Source: an uncultured Paraglaciecola sp.
Lineage (GTDB): Bacteria > Pseudomonadota > Gammaproteobacteria > Enterobacterales > Alteromonadaceae
Assembly: GCF_913020055.1 (NCBI RefSeq)
Contig: NZ_CAJWCF010000026.1
Span: 1-45,344, forward strand
Direction: 5' to 3'
DNA: 45,344 nucleotides
The position numbers were made by a program, and so were the translations under genes. This document shows positions 1 through 8,204 of this stretch, one piece after another. The notes beneath the pieces were generated by a model that was not told where the DNA came from, searched no databases, and saw nothing but the letters and a program-made list of their open reading frames with translations. Each line of letters starts with the position of its first letter. The first letter of the stretch is position 1.

Positions 1-30
1 CGGCAACTATGTCAATCACTCAGCCTATAA
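1..30 (+). CDS. Possible C-terminal end of rcsF (partial, cut by window edge)
   Basis: Reading from base 1 gives RQLCQSLSL followed by TAA at 28-30. This resembles the C-terminal RQ..C..S.L stretch of RcsF, the outer-membrane lipoprotein sensor of the Rcs envelope-stress pathway. In enterobacteria rcsF lies directly before trmO and proS, the next two genes here, and that order is the main support. Only nine residues are visible, so the call is tentative. A competing frame stays open to a TGA at 54-56 that overlaps the trmO ATG. Confidence 0.35.
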   Translation, partial: RQLCQSLSL

Positions 31-52
31 AGCCGCAACGTATTATTCGTTT

Positions 53-754
53 ATGACCATCAATATCCAGCCTATTGGCAAAATCAGTACACCTTACAAA
101 GAGAAATTTGCCATTCCCCGTCAGCCCGGTTTGGCCAAAAGTGCCGAAGGTAAAATTACATTTTTTGAAGGGTTTAACGATCCTAACTATTTACGTGGTA
201 TCGAACAGTTTAGTCATCTATGGCTGCTATTTCATTTTCATCAAACTGCGGATAAAGGCCACTCCCCCCTGGTGCGCCCTCCGCGCTTAGGCGGTAATAA
301 AAAACTAGGCGTGTTTGCCACACGTAGTACCTTTAGGCCAAATGGTATAGGCATGTCTGTGGTTGAATTTGGGTCGGTGAGTTATCAAAACAATCAACTT
401 AGTCTGATTGTGCGGGGGATAGATTTATTAGACGGCACACCGATTCTAGATATCAAACCCTATGTACCTTATGCCGATAGTATTGTGCAGGCATCGGGAG
501 GTGTGGCCCAGCATAGTCCAGAATTAATGGAGGTGACTTTTAGCGAACAAGCCAGCAGCCAATTAAATCAGTTTGAATCGCACTATCCTAAATTAGCCGC
601 ACTGATACAAGAAGTGCTCAGCCAAGATCCCCGCCCTGCCTATCACAAAGATTCTCACTCAGATAAAACCTACGGTATGAGCCTGTACGATCTAAATATT
701 CAATGGCAAGTGATTAACCAACAAAATGTAGTCTTGGCAATCCAATTAATTTAA
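53..754 (+). CDS. trmO: tRNA (N6-threonylcarbamoyladenosine37-N6)-methyltransferase TrmO
   Basis: The 233-residue protein is a full-length TrmO (TsaA/YaeB) homologue. This SAM-dependent enzyme methylates N6 of t6A37 in ACY-decoding tRNA-Thr, adding to codon-anticodon stability in the cytoplasm. Family blocks seen are the N-terminal IQPIGKISTPYKEKFAIPRQ, the HLWLLFHFH segment, the conserved RPPRLGGNKKLGVFATRS stretch with FRPNGIG near residues 80-103, LLDGTPILDIKPY near 125-137, and the C-terminal RPAYHKD and YGMSLYD motifs. The start ATG at 53 opens exactly at the conserved N-terminus. The frame is open to the window edge upstream, but those codons do not look like family sequence. proS follows 90 bp downstream on the same strand, the arrangement seen in E. 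coli. Confidence 0.95.
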   Translation: MTINIQPIGKISTPYKEKFAIPRQPGLAKSAEGKITFFEGFNDPNYLRGIEQFSHLWLLFHFHQTADKGHSPLVRPPRLGGNKKLGVFATRSTFRPNGIGMSVVEFGSVSYQNNQLSLIVRGIDLLDGTPILDIKPYVPYADSIVQASGGVAQHSPELMEVTFSEQASSQLNQFESHYPKLAALIQEVLSQDPRPAYHKDSHSDKTYGMSLYDLNIQWQVINQQNVVLAIQLI

Positions 755-759
755 CCCGG

Positions 760-765
760 TATAAT
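760..765 (+). promoter_or_regulatory. Putative -10 element (TATAAT) upstream of proS
   Basis: A perfect TATAAT lies at 760-765 in the trmO-proS gap. The best upstream match is TTGGCA at 734-739, but its 20-bp spacer is too long for a standard sigma-70 promoter. The -10 is therefore only suggestive of a proS promoter separate from trmO read-through. Confidence 0.35.
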
Positions 766-844
766 ACTCAATAATAGCTTTAGACATTATTGGTGTTAGA
801 ATAAGCGCCGTTTTTTCCTTTAAACCCTAGAGATTTTATTGTTC

Positions 845-2560
845 ATGCGCACTAGTCAATATTTATTATCCACACAAAAAGAAACCCCAGCCGACGCAGA
901 AGTCATTAGCCACCAGTTAATGTTACGTGCAGGTATGGTCAGAAAGTTAGCTGCGGGTTTGTACACTTGGTTACCAACAGGTTTACGTGTGCTGAATAAA
1001 GTTGCCGAAATAGTGCGCGACGAAATGAACAAAGCAGGCTCAATAGAAATATTAATGCCTGTAGTCCAGCCTGCTGATTTATGGCAAGAGTCTGGCCGTT
1101 GGGAAGAATACGGTCCTGAGTTACTGCGTATAAAAGACAGGCAATCAAGAGACTTTGTATTAGGCCCGACACACGAAGAAGTGATCACCTCGCTGGTCAA
1201 AAACGAAGTCAACAGTTACAAACAATTGCCACTTAATTTATATCAAGTACAAACCAAATTCAGAGACGAAATTCGCCCTAGATTTGGCATCATGCGTTGC
1301 CGTGAATTCACCATGAAAGATGCTTATTCTTTTCACCTTGGTCAAGACTGTTTAGAGACAACCTATCAAAACATGTACCAAGCCTACTGCAATATTTTTG
1401 AGCGTATTGGCTTAGACTTCCGCCCGGTTATTGCCGACAACGGTTCAATAGGCGGCAGTGCGTCCCATGAATTTCATGTGTTAGCTGAATCAGGTGAAGA
1501 TGATATAGCCTTTAGTAACGGCTCTGATTATGCAGCTAACATTGAAATGGCCAGTGCGTTGGCACCAACCAGTAACTGCCCTGAAGGTACGCAAAACCTA
1601 GAAAAGGTGGCCACTCCCGAGCAAAAAACTATCGAAGCGGTGTCAGCGTTCTTAAACGTACCTGCAGAACAATCAGTTAAAACACTGATTGTATTGGCTG
1701 AACCAGACGAAAAAGGCAAGCAAGGATTAGTCGCATTAGTATTACGTGGCGATCACCAACTTAACGAAGTCAAAGCTGAAAAACTAACAGGTGTATTTGC
1801 CCCACTGACCATGGCAGGCGAACAACAAATACAAGACACACTGAATTGCACTATAGGCTCACTTGGGCCAGTGGGTATGTCTATCCCTGTAATTGTTGAT
1901 ACCAGCGCTGCGCATTTAGCTGACTTTGTTTGTGGCGCTAACGAAGAAGGGGTGCACTTCACTGGCGTAAATTGGGCAAGAGACGCAGGTGAATTTAACG
2001 TTGCTGACATTCGTAATGTAGTCGCCGGTGATGCTTCGCCAGATGGCAAAGGCACGTTAGAAATAAAGCGCGGTATTGAGGTCGGGCATATATTCCAACT
2101 TGGTGATAAATATTCGCAAGCAATGGGTTGTGGCGTGTTAGATGAAAACGGCAAAAATAAAATACTCAGCATGGGATGTTACGGTATTGGTGTTTCACGC
2201 ATAGTGGCTGCCGCAATTGAACAAAACCATGATAAATATGGGATCATCTGGCCGGATGCCATCGCACCTTTTAAAGTTGCGCTAATTCCTATGAATATGC
2301 ATAAATCACATCGAATAAAAGAACTCGCCGAATCGATGTATACACAATTTCAAGAAGCCGGTCTTGAAGTATTATTTGATGATCGAAAAGAACGCCCAGG
2401 CGTGATGTTCAACGACATGGAATTGGTCGGTATACCGCACACAATCGTAATAGGTGAACGTAACCTAGATGAAGGTAAAGTGGAATACAAAAATCGCCGT
2501 AGTGGTGAGAAAGAATTGATTGAAATCGACCAATTTGCTGAATTTGTTGCTAACTTATAA
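845..2560 (+). CDS. proS: Prolyl-tRNA synthetase (bacterial type, with editing domain)
   Basis: This class II aminoacyl-tRNA synthetase charges tRNA-Pro with proline in the cytoplasm. It has the bacterial (ProS1) architecture. The catalytic core begins [19 protein letters not shown] and holds class II motif 2 around [21 protein letters not shown] (residues about 138-158). A YbaK-like INS editing domain spans about residues 225-405 and clears mischarged Ala-tRNA-Pro. The core then resumes with [10 protein letters not shown], and a C-terminal anticodon-binding domain ends the protein. I place the start at ATG 845 because homologues begin MRTSQYL. The TTG at 839 adds only two non-family residues. 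The 571-residue length is normal. A terminator follows immediately. Confidence 0.97.
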   Translation: MRTSQYLLSTQKETPADAEVISHQLMLRAGMVRKLAAGLYTWLPTGLRVLNKVAEIVRDEMNKAGSIEILMPVVQPADLWQESGRWEEYGPELLRIKDRQSRDFVLGPTHEEVITSLVKNEVNSYKQLPLNLYQVQTKFRDEIRPRFGIMRCREFTMKDAYSFHLGQDCLETTYQNMYQAYCNIFERIGLDFRPVIADNGSIGGSASHEFHVLAESGEDDIAFSNGSDYAANIEMASALAPTSNCPEGTQNLEKVATPEQKTIEAVSAFLNVPAEQSVKTLIVLAEPDEKGKQGLVALVLRGDHQLNEVKAEKLTGVFAPLTMAGEQQIQDTLNCTIGSLGPVGMSIPVIVDTSAAHLADFVCGANEEGVHFTGVNWARDAGEFNVADIRNVVAGDASPDGKGTLEIKRGIEVGHIFQLGDKYSQAMGCGVLDENGKNKILSMGCYGIGVSRIVAAAIEQNHDKYGIIWPDAIAPFKVALIPMNMHKSHRIKELAESMYTQFQEAGLEVLFDDRKERPGVMFNDMELVGIPHTIVIGERNLDEGKVEYKNRRSGEKELIEIDQFAEFVANL

Positions 2561-2577
2561 GCAACCAGTAGCTTTTA

Positions 2578-2602
2578 AAAAAGCGCCTTTATGGCGCTTT
2601 TT
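2578..2602 (+). terminator. Intrinsic terminator of proS
   Basis: AAAAAGCGCC (2578-2587) pairs with GGCGCTTTTT (2593-2602) around the loop TTTAT, so the U-tract forms the 3' arm. It lies 18 bp after the proS stop codon. The A-rich 5' arm also allows some activity on the minus strand. Confidence 0.88.
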
Positions 2603-2731
2603 CATTATATAAAACAGGTTCTTAGAAATTTATACCCATACCTTTAGTAATAAGTTTATACTTAATTCAGTTTAGCTTTGGTGGTAATGTTTAGGCTCAT
2701 GGATGCAACTAGTTTATTAATGAGATCATAA

Positions 2732-3571
2732 ATGCAAGTGACCTTCTACGGTGTACGCGGCTCCTGCCCCGCTCCTGGCCCAGAATTTATTAAATATGGT
2801 GGTAATACTGCTTGTGTGCACGTCTGTTTAGACGACGGCACAGATTTCATTTTAGATGCTGGCACCGGAATAAAAAACCTCGGTCAAAAGCTGGTCAAAC
2901 AAACTAACGATATCCATTTATTACTCACTCACAACCACTGGGATCATATTCAAGGTTTTCCCTTTTTTGCGCCTATCTATCAGCCCGAGCGTAATATTTT
3001 AATTACTCCAGGTCAGATTACCTTTGATGCAGATCATGCCATTTTAGAACAAATGAGTGGCAGTTACTTCCCGGTCGATTACAAAACACTGCCCTCAAAT
3101 ATACAAGTAGTACCGCAACCCAAAGAGGTAAATAATTGGAAAATTGGTAACGCCACTGTTAGCCGTTTAGCCATGAACCACCCCGGCAGTGGCAGTTCTT
3201 TTTGCATTGAGGCTGATGGCAAAAAAGTGACCTATATCACCGACAATGAATTATATCCTCCTTACAAAAAGAACACCGACTTTTTAGACTGGGTTGAATT
3301 TGCCCGTGATGCCGACCTCATTATTCATGATGCACAATATATGATTGCCGACATGCCCGCTAAGTCAGGCTGGGGACATTCCGTCGCCGAAGAAGCCGTC
3401 AAACTGGCCATGGGCAGCCGGGCAAAACGTATGGCATTGTACAGCCATGATCATATCCGCACCGATGAGGAAATTACCGAAATAGAAAGTCATTGCAAAG
3501 AAATCATCGAAATTGGCGGTGCAGACTTAGAGCTTTTTGCTGCAGCCGAAGGTTTAACGCTTAACTTATAG
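2732..3571 (+). CDS. Metallo-beta-lactamase-fold metallohydrolase
   Basis: The 279-residue protein begins MQVTFYGVRGSCPAPGPEF and carries the zinc motif HNHWDH (H67, H69, D71, H72) of the metallo-beta-lactamase fold. Further candidate metal ligands are the histidine of MNHPGSGS near residue 150, the aspartate of TYITDNE and the histidines of YSHDHI near the C-terminus. The N-terminal GVRGS and GGNTACV pattern places it with the COG1235/PhnP-like phosphodiesterase-type hydrolases rather than with beta-lactamases. No signal peptide is visible, so it is probably cytoplasmic. The substrate is unknown; a cyclic or other phosphodiester is an inference from the family. The patatin-like gene starts 12 bp after its stop, so the two are probably co-transcribed. 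Confidence 0.85.
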   Translation: MQVTFYGVRGSCPAPGPEFIKYGGNTACVHVCLDDGTDFILDAGTGIKNLGQKLVKQTNDIHLLLTHNHWDHIQGFPFFAPIYQPERNILITPGQITFDADHAILEQMSGSYFPVDYKTLPSNIQVVPQPKEVNNWKIGNATVSRLAMNHPGSGSSFCIEADGKKVTYITDNELYPPYKKNTDFLDWVEFARDADLIIHDAQYMIADMPAKSGWGHSVAEEAVKLAMGSRAKRMALYSHDHIRTDEEITEIESHCKEIIEIGGADLELFAAAEGLTLNL

Positions 3572-3583
3572 GGAACGAGGTTT

Positions 3584-4714
3584 TTGTCAGAGCGTAATCA
3601 ATATGCGTTGTTATTATCTGGTGGTGGTGCAAGAGCCGCTTACCAACTAGGTGTACTTAAAGCCATTGCGACCTTTTTACCACGCAACCAAGGTTTACCA
3701 TTTCCCATAGTTTGCGGTAATTCAGCCGGTGCAATTAACGCAACAGGTTTAGCCTGTTACGCCTCTTGTTATCATCTTGGTTTGAGAAAATTAGAATGGG
3801 TATGGAAAAACTTCAACACACGCCAAGTATACGACAGTGGTATTAGAGACGTATTCAAACATTTAACTGGCAATTTTTTGAGCAGCTTTCAATCCGAGCA
3901 AAATCAAAAAAATCCGTCCAGTTTATTAAATAATCAACCTCTGAGACAGCTGATCAGAAGCCGCTTAGATTTTCATCGTATTGATAGAAATATATTAAGT
4001 GGCCACTTACGCGCGATTACCGTCAATGCCTCTAGCTATACTAGCCATGACTCCATCAGTTTTTATCAAGGGCATGCCGATATAGAGCCTTGGGAGCGTG
4101 AACAAAGACGGGGCATACCCTGCACCTTAAACTCAGAACACTTAGTTGCTTCATCGGCTATTCCTATGCTGTTTCCCCCGGTGAAAATGATGGGTGAGTT
4201 TCTCGGCGATGGCTCGGTACACCAATTATCACCACTGAGTCCAGCGATTCATTTAGGTGCAAAAAAAATACTGATCATTGGTGTCGAACAACCAGAGAAA
4301 ACCTCACGTTTTACCGACATGAACCGATTTCCCAGTAGCATCGCTATTGCAGGGCATTTACTCGATACTATTTTTGCCGACACCCTTAAAGCCGACCTTG
4401 AACGTCTAACGCGTATAAACGAAACAATCGCCCATATGACCTACAGGCAACAGCAACAAACTAATTTAAAAACCATTGATACCTTAGCCATCAACCCAAC
4501 GGTTAACTTTAACGAAATGGCCGCCAAACATTTTCACCGCATGCCTTCGGGGATAAAAATCCTTCTGCGTATGATGGGCTTACACGATAAAGCCGACACT
4601 AGTTTGCTCAGTTATCTATTGTTTGAGAAAGAGTTCTGCCGAGAGTTGATTGATTTAGGTATGCAGGATGGCTTGGCTAGACAAGAAGAGTTACGTAGTT
4701 TTTTGTCAATATAG
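3584..4714 (+). CDS. Patatin-like phospholipase family protein
   Basis: A patatin-type serine acyl hydrolase of 376 residues. The oxyanion-hole glycine block SGGGARAAYQLGVL lies at residues 12-25. The nucleophile elbow is GNSAG (45-49, Ser47), and the catalytic dyad aspartate is D209 in GDGSVHQLSP. These are the three hallmarks of the patatin/ExoU/RssA superfamily, which cleaves acyl esters of lipids. The start is a TTG at 3584: GAGG lies just upstream at 3577-3580, and the family motif begins only about 11 residues in, so a later start would damage the domain. No signal peptide is evident. It probably forms an operon with the metallo-hydrolase 12 bp upstream, and both could serve lipid or phosphodiester turnover. 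The lipid substrate is not known. Confidence 0.88.
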   Translation: MSERNQYALLLSGGGARAAYQLGVLKAIATFLPRNQGLPFPIVCGNSAGAINATGLACYASCYHLGLRKLEWVWKNFNTRQVYDSGIRDVFKHLTGNFLSSFQSEQNQKNPSSLLNNQPLRQLIRSRLDFHRIDRNILSGHLRAITVNASSYTSHDSISFYQGHADIEPWEREQRRGIPCTLNSEHLVASSAIPMLFPPVKMMGEFLGDGSVHQLSPLSPAIHLGAKKILIIGVEQPEKTSRFTDMNRFPSSIAIAGHLLDTIFADTLKADLERLTRINETIAHMTYRQQQQTNLKTIDTLAINPTVNFNEMAAKHFHRMPSGIKILLRMMGLHDKADTSLLSYLLFEKEFCRELIDLGMQDGLARQEELRSFLSI

Positions 4715-4800
4715 CATAGGGTTCTTTATTTTTAGAACATGTGCATCTCACACTTGTATTTATGTTGTCCGACTGACTTATTTTAGGGAGGTTATATCCA

Positions 4801-4815
4801 AAGGAGTGTATTTTG
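4801..4815 (+). promoter_or_regulatory. Strong Shine-Dalgarno site deciding a TTG start
   Basis: A perfect AAGGAG at 4801-4806 stands six bases before TTG at 4813-4815. No ATG in the same frame is nearby, and the codons that follow encode a good signal peptide. This fixes the start of the metallopeptidase gene at TTG. Confidence 0.7.
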
Positions 4816-5528
4816 AAGTTTATCTTTTTTTTCATATTTTCTTTTTCTTCGGTGTTAGTTCACGCTGAAGTAGATTATAGAGTCCCATCTCGTGACTATA
4901 TTAATATAAAAGGTGGCTGGAACATTTTTTATGAAGCTAGTATGGAAAGGGAAAATCCTAAGCTAGCGAAAGACTCTTTGCTTAAATTAAAAAACACCTT
5001 AAAGGTTATTGAACAAAAATCACCTTATTCTTCCTTGCGAAAACTAAAAACCTTGAAAATATTTTTGATGTGGGGCGAAGACTCCCAACATGGAGGGAAA
5101 AAAAGTGGAATGAGATTTGTTAGGAAAGGAGAAACAATTAAAAGGCTTCATTATGATAATCAATGGGAACATTCTGTAGTTATTTATAGTGCAGTAAATT
5201 TGATGTATTTAACCGATATGTGGGCAAAAAAAGCGTTAACCCACGAACTTTCACATGCTTGGCATATAATGCACTGGCCAGATAAGTATGCTGAAATAGT
5301 AAAGCCTTGGAAGAATGCTAAGTCTAAAAATTATACACTAATGTTAAAGACTACAAGAATCGTACTAAACCCGAAGCATATGCTACCAAAAACAATCTAG
5401 AATATTTCGCTGAATTATCAGCTATGTATTTTGTTGGTGGGGATTACTTTCCATATGATAGGGAAAAACTAGCTCGTTATGATCCTTCTGGAGTCGCTAT
5501 GATCAAAAAACTATGGTCTGTCAGGTAA
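4813..5528 (+). pseudogene. Secreted gluzincin-type zinc metallopeptidase, frameshifted
   Basis: The first reading frame starts at TTG 4813 with a signal peptide (MKFIFFFIFSFSSVLVHA, cleavage after A18) and carries the zinc-binding motif HELSH at residues 144-148 within ALTHELSHAWH. It stops at 5400. From about 5331 the next frame is open to TAA at 5526-5528 and reads TKPEAYATKNNLEYFAELSA, then MYFVGGDYFPYD. This is the conserved C-terminal block of the same kind of protein, with the glutamate expected as third zinc ligand. Adding one A to the A5 run at 5326-5330 joins the two halves. I recognise it as an anthrax-lethal-factor-like or related metallopeptidase, but the exact family and substrate are uncertain. 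The break may be a real mutation, programmed slippage or a sequencing error in the homopolymer. Confidence 0.75.
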
Positions 5529-5699
5529 TTGAATCAAGGGCTCAGGTTCGTTGAAAATCAACATGGCAGTCATATTAAATCGTTAATAATATTGGACATT
5601 ATGATGTCATCAAATGCACCATGTGCGTTATGTATCTAACCATTTCAGTAACAGCTAAATACTCGTAATATTTTAATTTACAAAGCATAAGGTTCAACA
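5529..5699. other. Intergenic stretch with no clear gene
   Basis: No supported gene, terminator hairpin or repeat was seen between the metallopeptidase remnant and the small ORF. Only an AAGG ribosome-binding site at 5689-5692 for the following 43-codon ORF is visible. Confidence 0.5.
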
Positions 5700-5831
5700 A
5701 TGAGCAAAATTAACGAAAAAGTCGAAGAGTTACTCGCCAAACATCCAACCCTATCGCAAGAAGAGGCAATCAAGATCGTAACTGAAAAAAATGAGCGCAA
5801 AAAGAAAAAGAGAACCGAAAAAAACAGATAG
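5700..5831 (+). CDS. Small highly charged protein, 43 residues, function unknown
   Basis: ATG at 5700 is preceded by AAGG (5689-5692) at a 7-base spacing and opens a 43-codon ORF ending in TAG. The product begins MSKINEKVEELLAKHPTLSQ, continues EEAIKIVTEKNE, and ends in a Lys/Arg-rich tail (ERKKKKRTEKNR). The first 30 residues look like two short amphipathic helices around a Pro-Thr turn. The basic tail suggests nucleic-acid or ribosome contact, but that is inference. A terminator 80 bp downstream closes the unit. The good ribosome-binding site, biased amino-acid pattern and downstream hairpin all favour a real gene. I do not recognise a named family. Confidence 0.6.
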   Translation: MSKINEKVEELLAKHPTLSQEEAIKIVTEKNERKKKKRTEKNR

Positions 5832-5909
5832 GAGTGAATCAAAAAACAGCCAATATAAAAGTCGATACCCTACGTCCAAATAAAAAGCCCTATGATCTTC
5901 CCCCTCCAT

Positions 5910-5937
5910 AAAAAAAGCCGCTAAATTAGCGGCTTTA
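5910..5937. terminator. Bidirectional intrinsic terminator
   Basis: AAAGCCGCT (5914-5922) pairs with AGCGGCTTT (5928-5936), and the stem can extend inward. Read on the minus strand the stem is followed by seven T residues, so it is the likely terminator of the phasin gene ending at 5978. In the plus direction it can serve the small ORF. Confidence 0.82.
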
Positions 5938-5977
5938 TTAACAATATAGAGATTGAAGGGGTATAAAATCTCAGTCG

Positions 5978-6607
5978 TTAATCTTTAGACTCTGCTTTCA
6001 CTTCGCTAGCCGGTGCAACTTCGGTCTTAGCAGGCGCTTTAGTTACAGTAGCTTTGGCTGTTGGTTTAGCAGCGGCCTTTGCTGGTGCTTTTTTAGCGGC
6101 GGCTTTTGCAGCGGGTTTAGTCGCTGTTTTAGCAGGAGCTTTAGTAGCAGTAGTTTTTGCTGCTGGTTTAGCTGCCGTTTTTGCTGTCGCTTTAGTTGCT
6201 GTAGCTTTTGCTGCTGGCTTAGCTGCTTTTTTAGCAGGCGCTTTTTTAGTGGTGGTGGCTTTTTTCTCTGCTGCTTTTTGTTGAGCGAGTTTAGCCACTA
6301 CTTCAATTAGGCTATCAACACGTTGAGTTAACATATCGATTTGTTGGTCGCGGTTTTCGTTACCGAAACCAAGCTTTGCTTTTAATGCTGAAATTTTATC
6401 TTTTAACATTTTTCTGGCCTCTAATTTTTCTTGTATTTGCGTTTCAATTGATTCGCCTTTTTCTAGCAACTCGTTGACGAATTGTGAACTTTCAACAAAT
6501 AGTTGGTCAATTTTGTCAGCGGCTTTTTCGCGCCCACTGTCGTAAGCACCTACGCCAACCAACCAAGTTTTATGTGCCATAGCGATCGTTTTTTTAGCAG
6601 GGTTCAA
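5978..6607 (-). CDS. Phasin family protein with histone-like Ala/Lys/Pro tail (PhaF-like)
   Basis: The 209-residue protein has two parts. Residues 1 to about 112 form a helical, coiled-coil-rich phasin domain: KTWLVGVGAYDSGREKA matches the (K/R)xWLAGLGAY signature, and an LTQRVDSLIEVVAKLAQQ heptad segment follows. The remainder is a low-complexity tail of AAKP/KAPAK/ATK repeats like histone H1. This layout matches PhaF-type phasins, which coat polyhydroxyalkanoate granules and bind DNA through the basic tail, helping granule segregation. A simpler phasin lies 105 bp upstream on the same strand, as phaI precedes phaF in pseudomonads. No PHA synthase gene is in the window, so the role in PHA storage is inferred from the family. 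The tail is encoded by degenerate direct repeats. Confidence 0.85.
   Translation of the reverse strand: MNPAKKTIAMAHKTWLVGVGAYDSGREKAADKIDQLFVESSQFVNELLEKGESIETQIQEKLEARKMLKDKISALKAKLGFGNENRDQQIDMLTQRVDSLIEVVAKLAQQKAAEKKATTTKKAPAKKAAKPAAKATATKATAKTAAKPAAKTTATKAPAKTATKPAAKAAAKKAPAKAAAKPTAKATVTKAPAKTEVAPASEVKAESKD
6010..6262 (-). repeat. Degenerate tandem repeats coding the Ala/Lys/Pro phasin tail
   Basis: Short imperfect direct repeats built on units encoding KPAAK, KAPAK and ATKA recur across this stretch. They form the basic tail of the phasin, and length variation between strains is likely. The opposite strand is open over part of it only because of this composition. Confidence 0.65.
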
Positions 6608-6712
6608 ATTGATTCTCCTAATATCTTAGTTCACGCTAATTTAGCGCAAATATAAAAAACCCAACGCAACTTAGAACTTACAGCCCTAAACCAACGTTGG
6701 GTGTTGTACTAA

Positions 6713-7066
6713 TTACTTAGCAGCTAGTTTTGCAACAGCGTCAGTCAATGCATCGATTTTTGCTGATAATTCTTCAACTCTTTGATCGGCACTTACGCTG
6801 TCTAGACCTAGTTTCTTACGTACTTCTGCTACGCGAGTTTCAACTTTGTCTTTCACTTGAAATTTGTCTTTTGCTTCAGTTTCGATTTTAGAACCTTTAA
6901 CCACTAGCTCATCGAACACTTTGCTCGCTTCAACACTGATTTTTTCGTAACGGCCTTGGGCTTCATCAAAACTTTTACCGTATGCGCCTAAACCTGCAAG
7001 CCAAATTTTACGTGCAAATTCTTCAGCTTCGTTTACTTTACCTTTGATAGAATCTAATTTAGTCAT
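6713..7066 (-). CDS. Phasin family protein (PhaI-like)
   Basis: The 117-residue protein starts MTKLDSIKGKVNEAEEFARK and carries the phasin signature KIWLAGLGAYGKSFDEAQ. An amphipathic helix and a C-terminal leucine-zipper-like segment (VEELSAKIDALTDAVAKLAA) follow. I chose the ATG at 7066 because GAGGAAAG precedes it at a normal spacing and homologues begin here; the frame runs open to an ATG at 7141, but the extra 25 residues do not look like family sequence. Phasins coat polyhydroxyalkanoate granules. This tail-less form and the tailed neighbour downstream probably form one unit and may hetero-oligomerise through the zipper segments. PHA function is inferred from the family. Confidence 0.85.
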   Translation of the reverse strand: MTKLDSIKGKVNEAEEFARKIWLAGLGAYGKSFDEAQGRYEKISVEASKVFDELVVKGSKIETEAKDKFQVKDKVETRVAEVRKKLGLDSVSADQRVEELSAKIDALTDAVAKLAAK

Positions 7067-7268
7067 GGGTCTTTCCTCGTTTAAATAAATGGGTCTGTCT
7101 GGATTGAGGACAAGATTAGAGAAACGAATTAGAAACCGCATACTAATTGAGCAATTATTTTAATTTTATTTTGAAATGAGTCTCATGTTATTGATATATA
7201 GATGATTTTTATTTTGATTTTTTTTCGAACAATCTCGACTGACAAGGGTGTCAGCCGGTTTAACACTT
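7067..7268. other. AT-rich gap between phasin and fadR genes
   Basis: This 202-bp AT-rich stretch holds the promoter region of the phasin unit and the 3' flank of fadR. A GACAAGGGTGTCAG hairpin-like sequence lies near 7240-7255. I cannot place a confident promoter or terminator. Confidence 0.4.
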
Positions 7269-7982
7269 TTAATCTACTAACCCTTTGGGCATATTTGCTC
7301 GTAATTCTTGCCAAATTTTGCCACTTTCGATGCCATAGTCTCTGATGACCAGTGGAACGCCTTCGTAGTCGCCCTTTTCTGCAAGCTCTAACAATTGTTT
7401 GTAATAACCGCGAGTTAGGTCTCTGGAATCTTGATTAGAGAAATAATAACCTCCGATGCGCGAATACAATCCTCTAAAACCGTTCATCATTAAGACATAC
7501 ACTGGATTACCAGAAGCAAAGGCTAAGTCATGATTAAGTTGGTAATCACTGTGCGCAAAAATTTTGCCATCATCAGGAATATCACTATGACTTTTTAATA
7601 TCTCGATAGTTTTTTCTTGTTGATTACGAATTGCGCCGCGAATAAACACCGCACTTAAATTAGTTCTTGCGGCCAATAGGTGATCAACAAGCTCTGGGAT
7701 CCCCTCTTCGTCAAGTCTGGCTAAGGTTTCTAATATATTAAGACCCGACGTTTCCCAAAAATTATTAACCTTAGTCGGCTTACCATGTTGAATGGTTAAC
7801 CAACCGTCTCGCGCTAAACGTTGTAATACTTCACGCAAAGTTGTACGAGTTACACCGATGAGCTCTGATAATTCACGCTCAGCTGGTAGAATTGTGCCTG
7901 GGGGGAAGCGTCCACTCCAGATAGATTCCACTATATATTCTTCAGCGAATCCTGCTGGGCTTTGTGCCTTGTATATCATCAA
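7269..7982 (-). CDS. fadR: Fatty-acid metabolism regulator FadR
   Basis: The 237-residue protein is a clear FadR orthologue. The N-terminal winged helix-turn-helix (about residues 10-75) keeps the DNA-reading block [20 protein letters not shown] and [20 protein letters not shown], nearly identical to E. coli. The C-terminal all-helical FCD-type domain binds long-chain acyl-CoA, which releases DNA. FadR represses beta-oxidation genes and activates unsaturated fatty-acid synthesis genes. Start choice: two adjacent ATGs (7982 and 7979) follow a GTGAG sequence, and the E. coli N-terminus aligns best from the second. It is divergent from nhaB across 222 bp, conserved synteny with enterobacteria. 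Acyl-CoA control next to phasin genes is suggestive, but no clear FadR operator was recognised there. Confidence 0.97.
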   Translation of the reverse strand: MMIYKAQSPAGFAEEYIVESIWSGRFPPGTILPAERELSELIGVTRTTLREVLQRLARDGWLTIQHGKPTKVNNFWETSGLNILETLARLDEEGIPELVDHLLAARTNLSAVFIRGAIRNQQEKTIEILKSHSDIPDDGKIFAHSDYQLNHDLAFASGNPVYVLMMNGFRGLYSRIGGYYFSNQDSRDLTRGYYKQLLELAEKGDYEGVPLVIRDYGIESGKIWQELRANMPKGLVD

Positions 7983-8204
7983 CTACTCACTTCGTTGCTA
8001 TTGTTCTTCTAATTTTTATAAACTGATTGTACCAGATGATTTTTGCTGGTAACAAGGAAACTTTGAATTGTTAACGAAGTATTGCTAAAAAGCAGATTAA
8101 TTTTACCAATTTGTCTTCTAACTGTGGGATTTTGCGATTGTTTTTGGGTACAATCGATAAATCGTTGATTCAATAATTATAATATTCAGCAAGGAATTTT
8201 GCTT

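Noticed and set aside
1..56. Frame ending at TGA 54-56 (overlapping the trmO ATG) as the upstream gene
   Set aside because: The 17 visible residues (ATMSITQPIKPQRIIRL) match nothing I know, whereas the frame ending at 28-30 resembles the RcsF C-terminus expected from synteny. With so little sequence this is a preference, not a proof.
839..844. TTG at 839 as the proS start
   Set aside because: Homologues begin MRTSQYL, which corresponds to ATG 845. The TTG adds two residues that are not part of the family.
6054..6284. Plus-strand open frame coding an Ala/Val/Leu-rich hydrophobic peptide
   Set aside because: It is the mirror of the Ala/Lys/Pro repeat tail of the phasin on the minus strand. 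It has no ribosome-binding site and only composition-driven hydrophobicity.
7792..8052. Plus-strand open frame opposite the fadR N-terminus
   Set aside because: It lies antisense to the highly conserved DNA-binding domain of fadR, has no family resemblance and no ribosome-binding site.
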